DNA of 5,018 nt from Bdellovibrionaceae bacterium UBA6776 (GCA_002453155.1 DKGG01000065.1:1-5018); one strand, 5' to 3'. Positions 1 through 4,921 are shown, counted from the stretch's first letter. Notes: a model not told the origin generated them from the letters alone. Translations and numbers: made by a program.

Positions 1-1
1 T

Positions 2-283
2 TTGTACGGGTATGTTTTGAATGACCCGGTGAACTTTGTGGATCCGAGTGGATTGCTTCCAAACGGAGTGTGTGTGCTGCTGTTTACCGGTGGTGGACTT
101 AGTGCAGGAACTTTCGTTGGGAGTTTTCCAGTGGGTACGATGTACGGTGGATTGGCCGGATTTGGAATCGGACTCACCATTTGTCCTGATGACTCTAAGG
201 CGGAGAAGAGGCACTCTTCTTCTCAGCCTTATAACTCACCCTCGTTTTCCTACGAGCCTGACAAGGGAGAAGCTTGTGAGTAA
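2..283 (+). CDS. Rhs-family protein, C-terminal end (5' partial)
   Basis: This is the last 93 codons of a much longer gene that begins upstream of the window; the TTG at position 2 is simply an in-frame leucine. The opening residues YGYVLNDPVNFVDPSG are the conserved end of the Rhs repeat-associated core, which in this family marks the border between the conserved beta-shell and the variable toxic tip. After the border come about 76 residues: a hydrophobic, glycine-rich stretch (roughly residues 22-60, with GGG, GLSAG, GGLAGFGIG) and then a polar serine- and charge-rich tail ending in EACE. I recognise no nuclease, deaminase or other catalytic motif. The tip is short for an Rhs toxin; the glycine-rich hydrophobic part could insert into a membrane, but that is inference. 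The stop codon overlaps the start of the next gene, which is where a cognate immunity gene is normally found. It could also be a non-toxic or truncated tip. The family call is strong and the toxin call weak. Confidence 0.85.
   Translation: MYGYVLNDPVNFVDPSGLLPNGVCVLLFTGGGLSAGTFVGSFPVGTMYGGLAGFGIGLTICPDDSKAEKRHSSSQPYNSPSFSYEPDKGEACE
263..269 (+). promoter_or_regulatory. Shine-Dalgarno sequence deciding the GTG start at 276
   Basis: AAGGGAG lies six bases before GTG at 276, inside the last codons of the Rhs gene. It is the best ribosome binding site in this part of the window, and it explains why the small membrane gene should start at the GTG rather than at the ATG 240 bases upstream in the same frame, which would lie wholly inside the Rhs coding sequence. 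Confidence 0.65.
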
Positions 284-647
284 TAAAAGAAGAATTGAAT
301 ACATCTTATCATTTTTTGGATTTTATGGTTTGTATGCCTATTCTTCGGGAAGTCTATTTATCGGTCTATTGGCTCTGCCTGTGTCCGTTCAACTTATCCT
401 CTTTCAGGAGAATTTTAAGAAATGTTCGCCTCTGAAATATTTTTTTGTTTCAGCTTATTCAGTGGGTACAGCATTTACAATCTTGATTTATCTTATGAGT
501 AGGCACAATGTTATGAGCGGTTCTTATATTTCAGCGCTAAGTGGTTCGACACGAGAATGGTTTTCTCTTTTTCTAGGTATAATGTGCGGCATTTTCATAG
601 CCTTTGTTATCGCCTTAGCAAGGAAAAGATTCAGAGCTAAGTGTTGA
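276..647 (+). CDS. Small multi-pass membrane protein, candidate Rhs immunity protein
   Basis: A 123-residue protein starting at GTG, with a good ribosome binding site and an 8-bp overlap with the end of the Rhs gene, so translation is probably coupled. The N-terminus is short and basic (VSNKRRIEY). Four hydrophobic segments follow at roughly residues 10-23, 26-46, 56-78 and 94-115, and the protein ends in a basic tail (ARKRFRAKC), which suggests that both ends lie in the cytoplasm. I do not recognise a named family. An integral membrane protein directly behind an Rhs tip is the usual position and form of an immunity protein against a toxin that acts at the inner membrane. The match with the hydrophobic, glycine-rich tip of the preceding gene fits this, but function is inferred from position only. 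Its first codons resemble the start of the degraded gene at 663. It could be an unrelated small membrane protein. Confidence 0.7.
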   Translation: MSNKRRIEYILSFFGFYGLYAYSSGSLFIGLLALPVSVQLILFQENFKKCSPLKYFFVSAYSVGTAFTILIYLMSRHNVMSGSYISALSGSTREWFSLFLGIMCGIFIAFVIALARKRFRAKC

Positions 648-662
648 GGCTATGACGAACTA

Positions 663-880
663 GTGACAAATAAAAGACGAAATATATTTATCGGAAATTA
701 TGATCTTACTCCTTATTTTAATTGGTAGATTCTTTACTTTCCGGGCGGATGGTCCTGAGAAGAGGAGTGGACCCATTAATTTCCCCAACATAAAGAACTC
801 TCTACTCCTATGGGTACTTCATCTTTGGAGTACTTTTGATACTCAAAGCTGTCGGCTTCTACATTCGAGATTGGGACTAA
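663..880 (+). pseudogene. Frameshifted remnant of a second small membrane (immunity-like) gene
   Basis: No single frame is open, but pieces in successive frames read as one small membrane protein. From GTG at 663 the frame reads VTNKRRNIFIGNYD and reaches a stop at 726-728. A shift near 700 gives MILLLILIGRFFTFRADGP and continues to about 796. A further shift to the frame containing 800 gives LYSYGYFIFGVLLILKAVGF and stops after RDWD at 878-880. The two hydrophobic parts look like two transmembrane helices separated by a polar loop. The start (GTG A.. AAT AAA AGA .GA) closely resembles that of the intact gene at 276, and both follow Rhs material. I read it as a decayed immunity gene from an earlier Rhs tip cassette. 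A 64-codon reading from ATG at 700 is therefore not annotated as a separate gene. The frameshift reconstruction was made by eye. Confidence 0.5.
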
Positions 881-894
881 GACATACCGATTGA

Positions 895-1040
895 TACTTT
901 GATAATTTCGGTTCCTTGACCCAGATCTCCAAATCCAATGGGGATATGATTCAATACAGCTATGATGGTCGTCAGAGCAGAATTCATCAGGAGGATTTCG
1001 AAATCTGGAATATGGCTGCTATTTCAATATCTTACGTCAG
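895..1040 (+). pseudogene. Broken Rhs/YD-repeat fragment
   Basis: In the frame of position 895 the translation contains YFDNFGSLTQISKS followed by NGDMIQYSYDGRQSRI. This fits the YD (Rhs) repeat pattern, in which a YDxxGxL unit is followed by a glycine, then I-x-Y-x-YDG and R-x-x-R-I. There is no start codon, and the frame upstream is closed (TGA at 892-894). After RIHQ the repeat pattern in this frame is lost. In the frame of 1011 the sequence YGCYFNILRQIHST resembles a second unit, suggesting one more frameshift, but this second match is weak. The fragment has no gene of its own and lies beyond the displaced immunity-like remnant. It is best explained as leftover core sequence from an older, duplicated Rhs 3' end. 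The first repeat is fairly secure and the second tentative. Confidence 0.6.
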
Positions 1041-1046
1041 ATCCAT

Positions 1047-1092
1047 TCGACAGATGCCACATTTTTCTATTGAAAAATGTGGCATCTGCCGA
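1047..1092. promoter_or_regulatory. Long inverted repeat, probable AbiEi operator
   Basis: Arms at 1047-1067 and 1072-1092 pair over 21 positions with a single mismatch (A1050 against C1089), around a 4-base TATT spacer. The core of each arm is CAGATGCCACATTTTTC and its complement. It ends 26 bases before the AbiEi start and covers the predicted -35 box and spacer. AbiEi antitoxins are known to repress their own operon by binding inverted repeats in the promoter, so this is the natural operator. There is no T-run after the right arm, which argues against a terminator. Confidence 0.7.
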
Positions 1093-1098
1093 TAAGAT
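1070..1098 (+). promoter_or_regulatory. Predicted sigma70-like promoter of the abiE operon
   Basis: A -35 box TTGAAA (1070-1075) and a -10 box TAAGAT (1093-1098) are separated by exactly 17 bases. Transcription would start near 1105, leaving a leader of only about 14 bases before the ATG at 1119. The -35 box begins in the spacer of the long inverted repeat, and the -10 box lies in the second, smaller inverted repeat. A repressor bound to either repeat would block RNA polymerase. The boxes were found by eye. Confidence 0.55.
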
Positions 1099-1107
1099 GA
1101 TTATCGG
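1089..1107. promoter_or_regulatory. Second inverted repeat overlapping the -10 box and ribosome binding site
   Basis: CCGATAA (1089-1095), a 5-base spacer and TTATCGG (1101-1107) form a perfect 7-bp inverted repeat. Its left arm overlaps the end of the long inverted repeat and the -10 box. Its right arm runs into the Shine-Dalgarno sequence GGAG (1106-1109), nine bases before the abiEi start. Two inverted repeats in the promoter is the arrangement described for AbiEi autorepression. Confidence 0.55.
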
Positions 1108-1118
1108 AGTATAGAGAG

Positions 1119-1838
1119 ATGAACAAAGCTCAGTCTATTCGAAACAAAATTGGTAAATTAACGCCCGGGAAGGTGTTTTCCGCGAAATCTCTGAACCTGG
1201 ACGGTACAGCCACTACACGTAAAATTTTATCTCGCCTGGAGAAAAAGGGCGCAATACAACGGGTGGATGGTCGGCAAGGGTTTTATTTTATTCCAAAGCA
1301 AGGAGTTTTCGGGACGGTAAAGCCTCCCCGTGGAGTTCTTGTGAGGGCTTTGCTCACCGATGAAAATAAGGGATATCGCTCTGGTCTTTCTTTATATAAT
1401 AAACTTGGCTTGACCACTCAGGTGCCAGGAAACATCACAATTGCCTGTAACATGTTTCCAAGAACGACCACAGTCGGGGGGGTGGAAGTTCAGTACAGAA
1501 AAGCCAGAGCGCCAATTACTAAAGATAACATTCCTCTTCTTCAGTATCTTGATGTGTTCATGGATATAAAGAACATTCCCGACACCACTCCGGGAAAGAT
1601 TGTGAAACAAATGAAAGAAAAATTAAAAGGACTTGAAAAGTCTGATGTAAAAAGAATGATAAAGCTTTCAGATTATTATCCCAAAAGAGTTCAAGCTTTA
1701 CTGGGGGCTCTCCTTGAGAATTTATGTGGTGTGGAAGCTGCAAAGCCCCTGAAGAAGGTCACACAATCCGGCTCTATTTATAAACTAGGAATTAAAGAAT
1801 GTGAGCTGCCCAATAGAGCAAAATGGAACATCCGATGA
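1119..1838 (+). CDS. abiEi: AbiEi-type antitoxin and transcriptional repressor (type IV toxin-antitoxin)
   Basis: A 239-residue protein. Residues 1-60 look like a winged helix-turn-helix (SIRNKIGKLTPGKVF, then a helix with TTRKILSRLEKKGAIQRVD and a wing GRQGFYFIP), the DNA-binding domain of AbiEi antitoxins. The middle, with SGLSLYNKLGLTTQVPG around 88-104 and the TTTVGG strand at 116-121, matches the AbiEi/DUF6088-like family as I remember it. The C-terminal third is basic and helical. In known AbiE systems this protein represses its own promoter and counteracts the toxin without a stable complex with it (type IV). The start is supported by GGAG nine bases upstream and by the two inverted repeats just before it. 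The stop overlaps the toxin start by four bases (ATGA). A run of seven G's at 1476-1482 lies within codons for Val-Gly-Gly-Val. The reading frame is intact, so it is probably functional. Confidence 0.85.
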   Translation: MNKAQSIRNKIGKLTPGKVFSAKSLNLDGTATTRKILSRLEKKGAIQRVDGRQGFYFIPKQGVFGTVKPPRGVLVRALLTDENKGYRSGLSLYNKLGLTTQVPGNITIACNMFPRTTTVGGVEVQYRKARAPITKDNIPLLQYLDVFMDIKNIPDTTPGKIVKQMKEKLKGLEKSDVKRMIKLSDYYPKRVQALLGALLENLCGVEAAKPLKKVTQSGSIYKLGIKECELPNRAKWNIR

Positions 1839-2809
1839 AATTACATAAAGACTCAAACGCTTTTATCGAATTTATTCAGAAAACAAGTGAAGATCTAGGA
1901 ATCCAAGATATTTTTGTAGAGAAAGATTATTGGGTCACCTATATCTTAAAAACGCTATCGCTTTGGGACACTCAAAAAACCGTCGTTTTTAAAGGTGGGA
2001 CCTCTCTTTCAAAAGCTTACAGTCTTATTGATAGATTTTCAGAAGATGTCGATTTGGTCCTTAAGGACACCCGTATGAATCAAAATCAGATTAAAAGGAA
2101 GCTGAGGGAAGTTCACAACAATGTTGGGGTGGATCCTTTAAGGGAAGTCGATACCTCTCGTACGTTAAAAGGGTCCCGATTTAGAAAAGTGGACTATTCC
2201 TATCCCCAGATTCTTGATGACTATAAGGAAATTGGTGATGCAAGCGACAAACTTCTTGTGGAACTCAACTCATTTGGAAACCCTTTTCCGGTCGTTGAGC
2301 GACCAATAAGAACATATATTGCCGAGATGCTGGAGCAAGAAAACAAATTAAACCTGATCTCCCAATATGGGCTTGAATCCTTTTCTGTTGAAGTCCTTGA
2401 TTTTAAAAGAACATTTAGTGAAAAGATTTTGGGATTGCTGAGAGTCAGTCTCAAAAAAGATATATTTCTCGATGAGTTGCGGGCTAGGGTCCGTCACTTC
2501 TATGATATCACCAAGCTTCTTTCCGCAGACGAAATCAAAAGCTATCTGGCTAGCGAAGACTTTATTAAGTATTCAAAAGAAATTTATAAGAACGACATGA
2601 ATACTCCAGAATTCAGATCCGATTGGATATCAACAGATTTAAGTGAAAATCCACTCTTCGTAAAAACAGACGAAATTTTGGCACATGTTGAAAGTCATTT
2701 TAATTCGCAGTTTAAATCTCTGCTCTACACGCGGGAGAAGTTCGATTTTAAAGAAATTAAACCAACTATCGAGGTTATAAAAATCCGTCTTTCAAAAATC
2801 ATTCTTTAA
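1835..2809 (+). CDS. abiEii: AbiEii-type nucleotidyltransferase toxin (type IV toxin-antitoxin)
   Basis: A 324-residue protein of the AbiEii/AbiGii nucleotidyltransferase family. The N-terminal part has the family hallmark VEKDYWVTY (28-36). The nucleotidyltransferase signature follows: GGTSLSKAY (54-62) and RFSEDVDL (67-74), with D71 and D73 as likely metal ligands. KRTFSEKI (191-198) and RHFYDITKLL (220-229) are the later conserved motifs. All key residues are present. Relatives transfer nucleotides, in studied cases to tRNA 3' ends or with a GTP preference, and stop growth upon phage infection. The substrate here is unknown. I place the start at ATG 1835, which forms an ATGA overlap with the abiEi stop, has GGA seven bases upstream and gives the MKLHKD start typical of the family. 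An in-frame ATG at 1823 would add four residues. The overlap implies translational coupling, and no second promoter is visible. Confidence 0.9.
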   Translation: MKLHKDSNAFIEFIQKTSEDLGIQDIFVEKDYWVTYILKTLSLWDTQKTVVFKGGTSLSKAYSLIDRFSEDVDLVLKDTRMNQNQIKRKLREVHNNVGVDPLREVDTSRTLKGSRFRKVDYSYPQILDDYKEIGDASDKLLVELNSFGNPFPVVERPIRTYIAEMLEQENKLNLISQYGLESFSVEVLDFKRTFSEKILGLLRVSLKKDIFLDELRARVRHFYDITKLLSADEIKSYLASEDFIKYSKEIYKNDMNTPEFRSDWISTDLSENPLFVKTDEILAHVESHFNSQFKSLLYTREKFDFKEIKPTIEVIKIRLSKIIL

Positions 2810-2824
2810 CTGAACTTAATATGG

Positions 2825-2845
2825 AGGCTGCACACGCCTATTTTC
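2825..2845 (+). terminator. Weak candidate terminator after abiEii
   Basis: AGGC (2825-2828), a 7-base loop and GCCT (2836-2839) are followed by ATTTTC. The hairpin starts 16 bases after the toxin stop. With only four base pairs and four T's it is marginal, but it is the only hairpin-plus-T pattern in this orientation before the structured element downstream. Confidence 0.25.
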
Positions 2846-2958
2846 CTGGGGAAAGTATCCCCACGGCTTAGATAGTCATGAGGATAAGACGCTGCCACGA
2901 AAACGAAGGTCTTCCTGAAAACACGGGATTCACAAGAAGACCTCCATGGGGATACTTT
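2845..2958. other. Structured palindromic intergenic element (RNA, MITE-like or terminator region)
   Basis: Arms at 2852-2866 (AAAGTATCCCCACGG) and 2944-2958 (CCATGGGGATACTTT) pair at 14 of 15 positions, enclosing 77 bases. Directly inside the right arm lies a perfect 8-bp hairpin (AGGTCTTC 2907-2914, GAAGACCT 2936-2943), whose loop holds a further TGAA/TTCA pairing. The left outer arm can also fold locally: TGGGGA (2847-2852) pairs with TCCCCA (2858-2863), which excludes the long stem. I recognise no known riboswitch, 6S, SRP or tmRNA signature. It could be a structured RNA on either strand, a small non-autonomous element with terminal inverted repeats (no target duplication is visible), or the termination region between two converging genes. 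The structure is clear and the nature unknown. Confidence 0.5.
2895..2943 (-). terminator. Candidate terminator of the minus-strand exported-protein gene
   Basis: Read on the minus strand, AGGTCTTC and GAAGACCT form an 8-bp stem that begins about 20 bases after the stop codon at 2964-2966. The stem is followed by TTCGTTTTCG, a broken T-rich tail. The loop of 21 bases is long but can itself close by TGAA/TTCA. On the plus strand the same hairpin is followed by CCATGGGG, so it would not end transcription in that direction. Confidence 0.35.
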
Positions 2959-2963
2959 AAAAC

Positions 2964-3500
2964 CTAGTAGCAATTGGTCGTTACAAAGACGGGTGTTTGA
3001 ACTCTTTTATACTCAAAATCATTTGCGCCTTTAAAAGACCTTACATCTGCGGTCAACATTCTGGCATCCACTTGGATTTTTAAAAGACCTTCATAAGGTT
3101 TTCTCCAATTGGAGCATTCAAAATCCAGCGCATAAGAACGAACAATGGCCTCGTAAACTCCAGGAGCCAATCGGCGCGTGGAAATCAACTCATTAAGAGG
3201 TGAAATTTCATGAATCGAGCCGGCATCTTTCATCTCGGACTTGTTCAAAGTTGTTAGATAAAGTGTGGCGCGTGGGCTTAAATCCGTACTTCCACCATTG
3301 TCTGAAACTACAAAACTGACGCGAAGATTCGAATCGCCCTGTTCGGATTGAATCAACGTCACTTGCTTTTGAACGCGCTCGATTCCGAATCCTTCCGTTT
3401 GGTCACCAAATCCATCTACAATTCGTTGATGGCCAGAGGCCCCTCCAAAAGCTTGGATTGAAAACAAAATTCCACTGAGGATCACGATTGCATTTTTCAT
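2964..3500 (-). CDS. Small exported protein of unknown function
   Basis: A 178-residue protein. The first 19 residues (MKNAIVILSGILFSIQAFG) form a signal peptide, with two N-terminal charges, a hydrophobic core and probable cleavage around residues 19-22. There is no cysteine at the cleavage site, so it is not a lipoprotein. The mature part is largely predicted beta-strand with no transmembrane helix. It contains two cysteines, C129 and C177 (second to last residue), which could form a disulphide in the periplasm. I recognise no family or catalytic motif. The ATG at 3498-3500 is chosen because AGGAAGGA stands just upstream and because it yields the signal peptide. A longer reading to 3638 would run into the first codon of the opposite gene and bury the signal peptide. 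The gene is divergent from the LysR-type regulator and shares its control region, so it is a plausible regulatory target. Confidence 0.8.
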   Translation of the reverse strand: MKNAIVILSGILFSIQAFGGASGHQRIVDGFGDQTEGFGIERVQKQVTLIQSEQGDSNLRVSFVVSDNGGSTDLSPRATLYLTTLNKSEMKDAGSIHEISPLNELISTRRLAPGVYEAIVRSYALDFECSNWRKPYEGLLKIQVDARMLTADVRSFKGANDFEYKRVQTPVFVTTNCY

Positions 3501-3554
3501 AAAATTCCTTCCTAAAGGTTTGTAGAGTTCCGCTTTACACGGGACTGGTTTTAA

Positions 3555-3570
3555 CATAGCTTCATCTATG
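3555..3570. promoter_or_regulatory. Palindrome 1 in the divergent control region
   Basis: CATAG (3555-3559), a 6-base spacer and CTATG (3566-3570) form a perfect inverted repeat, 55 bases upstream of the exported-protein start. It shares ATAG...CTAT with the second palindrome, and the centres are about 33 bases apart, close to three helical turns. This fits two binding sites on one DNA face for a dimer-of-dimers regulator, but the spacing within each site differs (six against three bases). Confidence 0.35.
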
Positions 3571-3587
3571 CCTAAAAGAGCAAATAA

Positions 3588-3604
3588 GGAATAGTATCTA
3601 TTCC
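3588..3604. promoter_or_regulatory. Palindrome 2, candidate LysR-type regulator operator
   Basis: GGAATAG (3588-3594), TAT and CTATTCC (3598-3604) form a perfect 17-bp palindrome 33 bases before the regulator's start codon. LysR-type regulators usually bind a dyad upstream of a divergently transcribed target and repress their own gene from it. The strict T-N11-A pattern centred on this palindrome is not met (A and T are exchanged at those positions), so the assignment rests on symmetry and position. Confidence 0.5.
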
Positions 3605-3636
3605 AAAAATGAATATTTAGAATTGGCGGGAAAATC

Positions 3637-4524
3637 ATGATTGAACTTAACCACTTAAGATACTTCTACGAGGTCGCAAAGGCGGGAAGCTTTACCTTAG
3701 CCTCTCGCAATTTAAGAATCAGCCAAAGCTCACTCAGTAAAGCGGTCTCTCTTTTGGAGGCTCGCGAAGGAGTCGAATTGTTCTTGCGCTCGAAAACGGG
3801 AGTGGAATTGACTCCGCTGGGCCGCGAAGTTTTTTCTCAATCCAAAGAAATCTTTAATGCAGCTTCGCAACTGACCTCTACCTTTCGAAACTTTAAAGAG
3901 GAGGTGGAGGGAACCCTTCATTTTGGGGCATCAGATCACATCGCCGCCTATTTGCTTTCTCCGCAAAGCGGATCCATCGCAAGGCAATTTCCAAAATTGG
4001 TGCCCGCCGTTTTTTGTGGAACCCCTGGTGTCATTGCGGAAAACATCATTCAGAACAAATTGGAGTTTGGAATCTTCTTTATGAAAGTGAATGCCCCTGG
4101 CATCGTGTATGAATCTCTAAAAGAAATTGAAATGTCCCTTGTCTTTAATCCCAAAGTTTATTCTCGAAAAGAGGTCAAAACAAAAAAAGATCTGGTCGAA
4201 AAGGTCGGATACATTGGTTCCATTCGAGGAAGTCAAAAAGCCCACGCATCGCCGGAACTGCTTTCTGTGCTGGGAAAGCTCCCAAAAATTTCGGCAGAGT
4301 CTAACAGCCAAGAGATGCAAAAGCGAATGTGCCTGAACGGAGCGGGCTTTGCCTATCTTGCGAGGTATATGGTTGAAGAAGAGATCCAGTCGGGGGCTTT
4401 GGCGGAATTCCCGCTAAGGAGCAAACCCACGCTGACCCTTCACTTGGCCCGCAAGCAGACCGCGCCCTTGTCCTTCAACGCCAAGTCCTACTTGAAGGAA
4501 GTGGGTCTTTTGGCGCAGCCTTAG
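3637..4524 (+). CDS. LysR-type transcriptional regulator
   Basis: A 295-residue protein with the standard LysR layout and length. The N-terminal winged helix-turn-helix spans residues 3-62: LNHLRYFYEVAKAGSFTLAS, then the recognition helix region ISQSSLSKAVSLLE, then LFLRSKTGVELTPLGRE. A linker helix follows at about 63-90, and a periplasmic-binding-like effector domain fills about 91-290, beginning with GTLHFGASDHIAAYLL. The fold should bind a small molecule and act as a tetramer in the cytoplasm. The inducer cannot be read from the sequence. The start at ATG 3637 gives the canonical first residues and has GGCGGGA upstream at short spacing. The gene diverges from the exported-protein gene, with two palindromes between them. 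It ends facing the MNT gene on the other strand, with 44 bases between the stops. Confidence 0.93.
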   Translation: MIELNHLRYFYEVAKAGSFTLASRNLRISQSSLSKAVSLLEAREGVELFLRSKTGVELTPLGREVFSQSKEIFNAASQLTSTFRNFKEEVEGTLHFGASDHIAAYLLSPQSGSIARQFPKLVPAVFCGTPGVIAENIIQNKLEFGIFFMKVNAPGIVYESLKEIEMSLVFNPKVYSRKEVKTKKDLVEKVGYIGSIRGSQKAHASPELLSVLGKLPKISAESNSQEMQKRMCLNGAGFAYLARYMVEEEIQSGALAEFPLRSKPTLTLHLARKQTAPLSFNAKSYLKEVGLLAQP

Positions 4525-4571
4525 GTCGAAAGATTTGCCGAATGTCTTCTACCCGGAATTCCCACGACCTA
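4522..4571. repeat. Inverted repeat containing both convergent stop codons
   Basis: TAGGTCG (4522-4528) and CGACCTA (4565-4571) form a perfect 7-bp inverted repeat with 36 bases between. The left arm begins with the TAG stop of the LysR-type gene and the right arm ends with the TAG stop of the MNT gene. The wide spacing and lack of T-runs make a terminator unlikely, and it may be chance. Confidence 0.25.
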
Positions 4572-4871
4572 GGCGACATCGACGGCCTCATCTAAAATCT
4601 GGTTTTTTAGGGCAGGATGAATGCCATCTTTAGAAACAAGGTCAACCTTGCGTTTTAAGATGTCTTCAAGAGCATATTGAAGATTTAAAAATTCAAAGAA
4701 TCCGATTTTCGCATCTGGAAGAAATTCGACAAGAATATCGATATCACTTTTCTCAGAAGCGTATCCTTTTGCAAAGGAACCAAAAATATAGAGCTTCGCA
4801 ACCTTAAACTGACTTAAGGCATCTGAGTGATCGCGCAGTAAGTTTTTAATGCTTTCAAGAGTTTGGCTCAT
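4569..4871 (-). CDS. Minimal nucleotidyltransferase (MNT/MntA-like)
   Basis: A 100-residue single-domain protein of the polymerase-beta-like minimal nucleotidyltransferase family, full length for that family. The catalytic motif GSx10DxD is complete: G31-S32, then ten residues, then D43 and D45 within SDIDILVEF. D77 in RKVDLV is the probable third metal ligand. The C-terminus ILDEAVDV is usual for the family. In HEPN/MNT toxin-antitoxin pairs such a protein neutralises the HEPN RNase by adding AMP groups to it. The HEPN gene normally lies directly beside it, but here the downstream neighbour is a convergent LysR-type gene. Upstream there are 113 bases without a gene and then a tRNA. It is therefore a solitary copy, either with a distant partner or with another role. 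The only ribosome binding site before the ATG is a weak GAAG. Confidence 0.85.
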   Translation of the reverse strand: MSQTLESIKNLLRDHSDALSQFKVAKLYIFGSFAKGYASEKSDIDILVEFLPDAKIGFFEFLNLQYALEDILKRKVDLVSKDGIHPALKNQILDEAVDVA

Positions 4872-4921
4872 ACTTCAATGATAGTTCACTGCGCCAGGGT
4901 TGAAAAGGCTCCAGATTTCAA

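Noticed and set aside
36..275. In-frame upstream extension of the small membrane gene to an ATG at 36
   Set aside because: It lies entirely within the Rhs coding sequence in another frame. The GTG at 276 has a strong ribosome binding site, and the membrane protein is coherent from there.
700..894. 64-codon open reading frame as an independent gene
   Set aside because: There is no ribosome binding site of note, and only its first half is protein-like. It is better explained as the middle frame of the frameshifted membrane-gene remnant, with shadow sequence after it.
1047..1092. The long hairpin as a rho-independent terminator of the Rhs locus
   Set aside because: No T-run follows the right arm, and the promoter of the next operon is embedded in it, so an operator is the better explanation.
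1392..1743. Minus-strand open frames inside the antitoxin gene
   Set aside because: They are shadows of a clearly recognised plus-strand gene, with no protein-like features or start signals. The same holds for the minus frame at 2221-2454 inside the toxin gene and those inside the LysR-type gene.
2810..2963. 6S RNA, SRP RNA, tmRNA, cobalamin or c-di-GMP riboswitch
   Set aside because: None of the sequence signatures I know for these families is present. Only generic stem structure is seen.
3501..3638. 46-codon N-terminal extension of the exported protein
   Set aside because: It would overlap the first codon of the divergent regulator, fill the shared control region and place the signal peptide inside the protein. 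The internal ATG has an excellent ribosome binding site.
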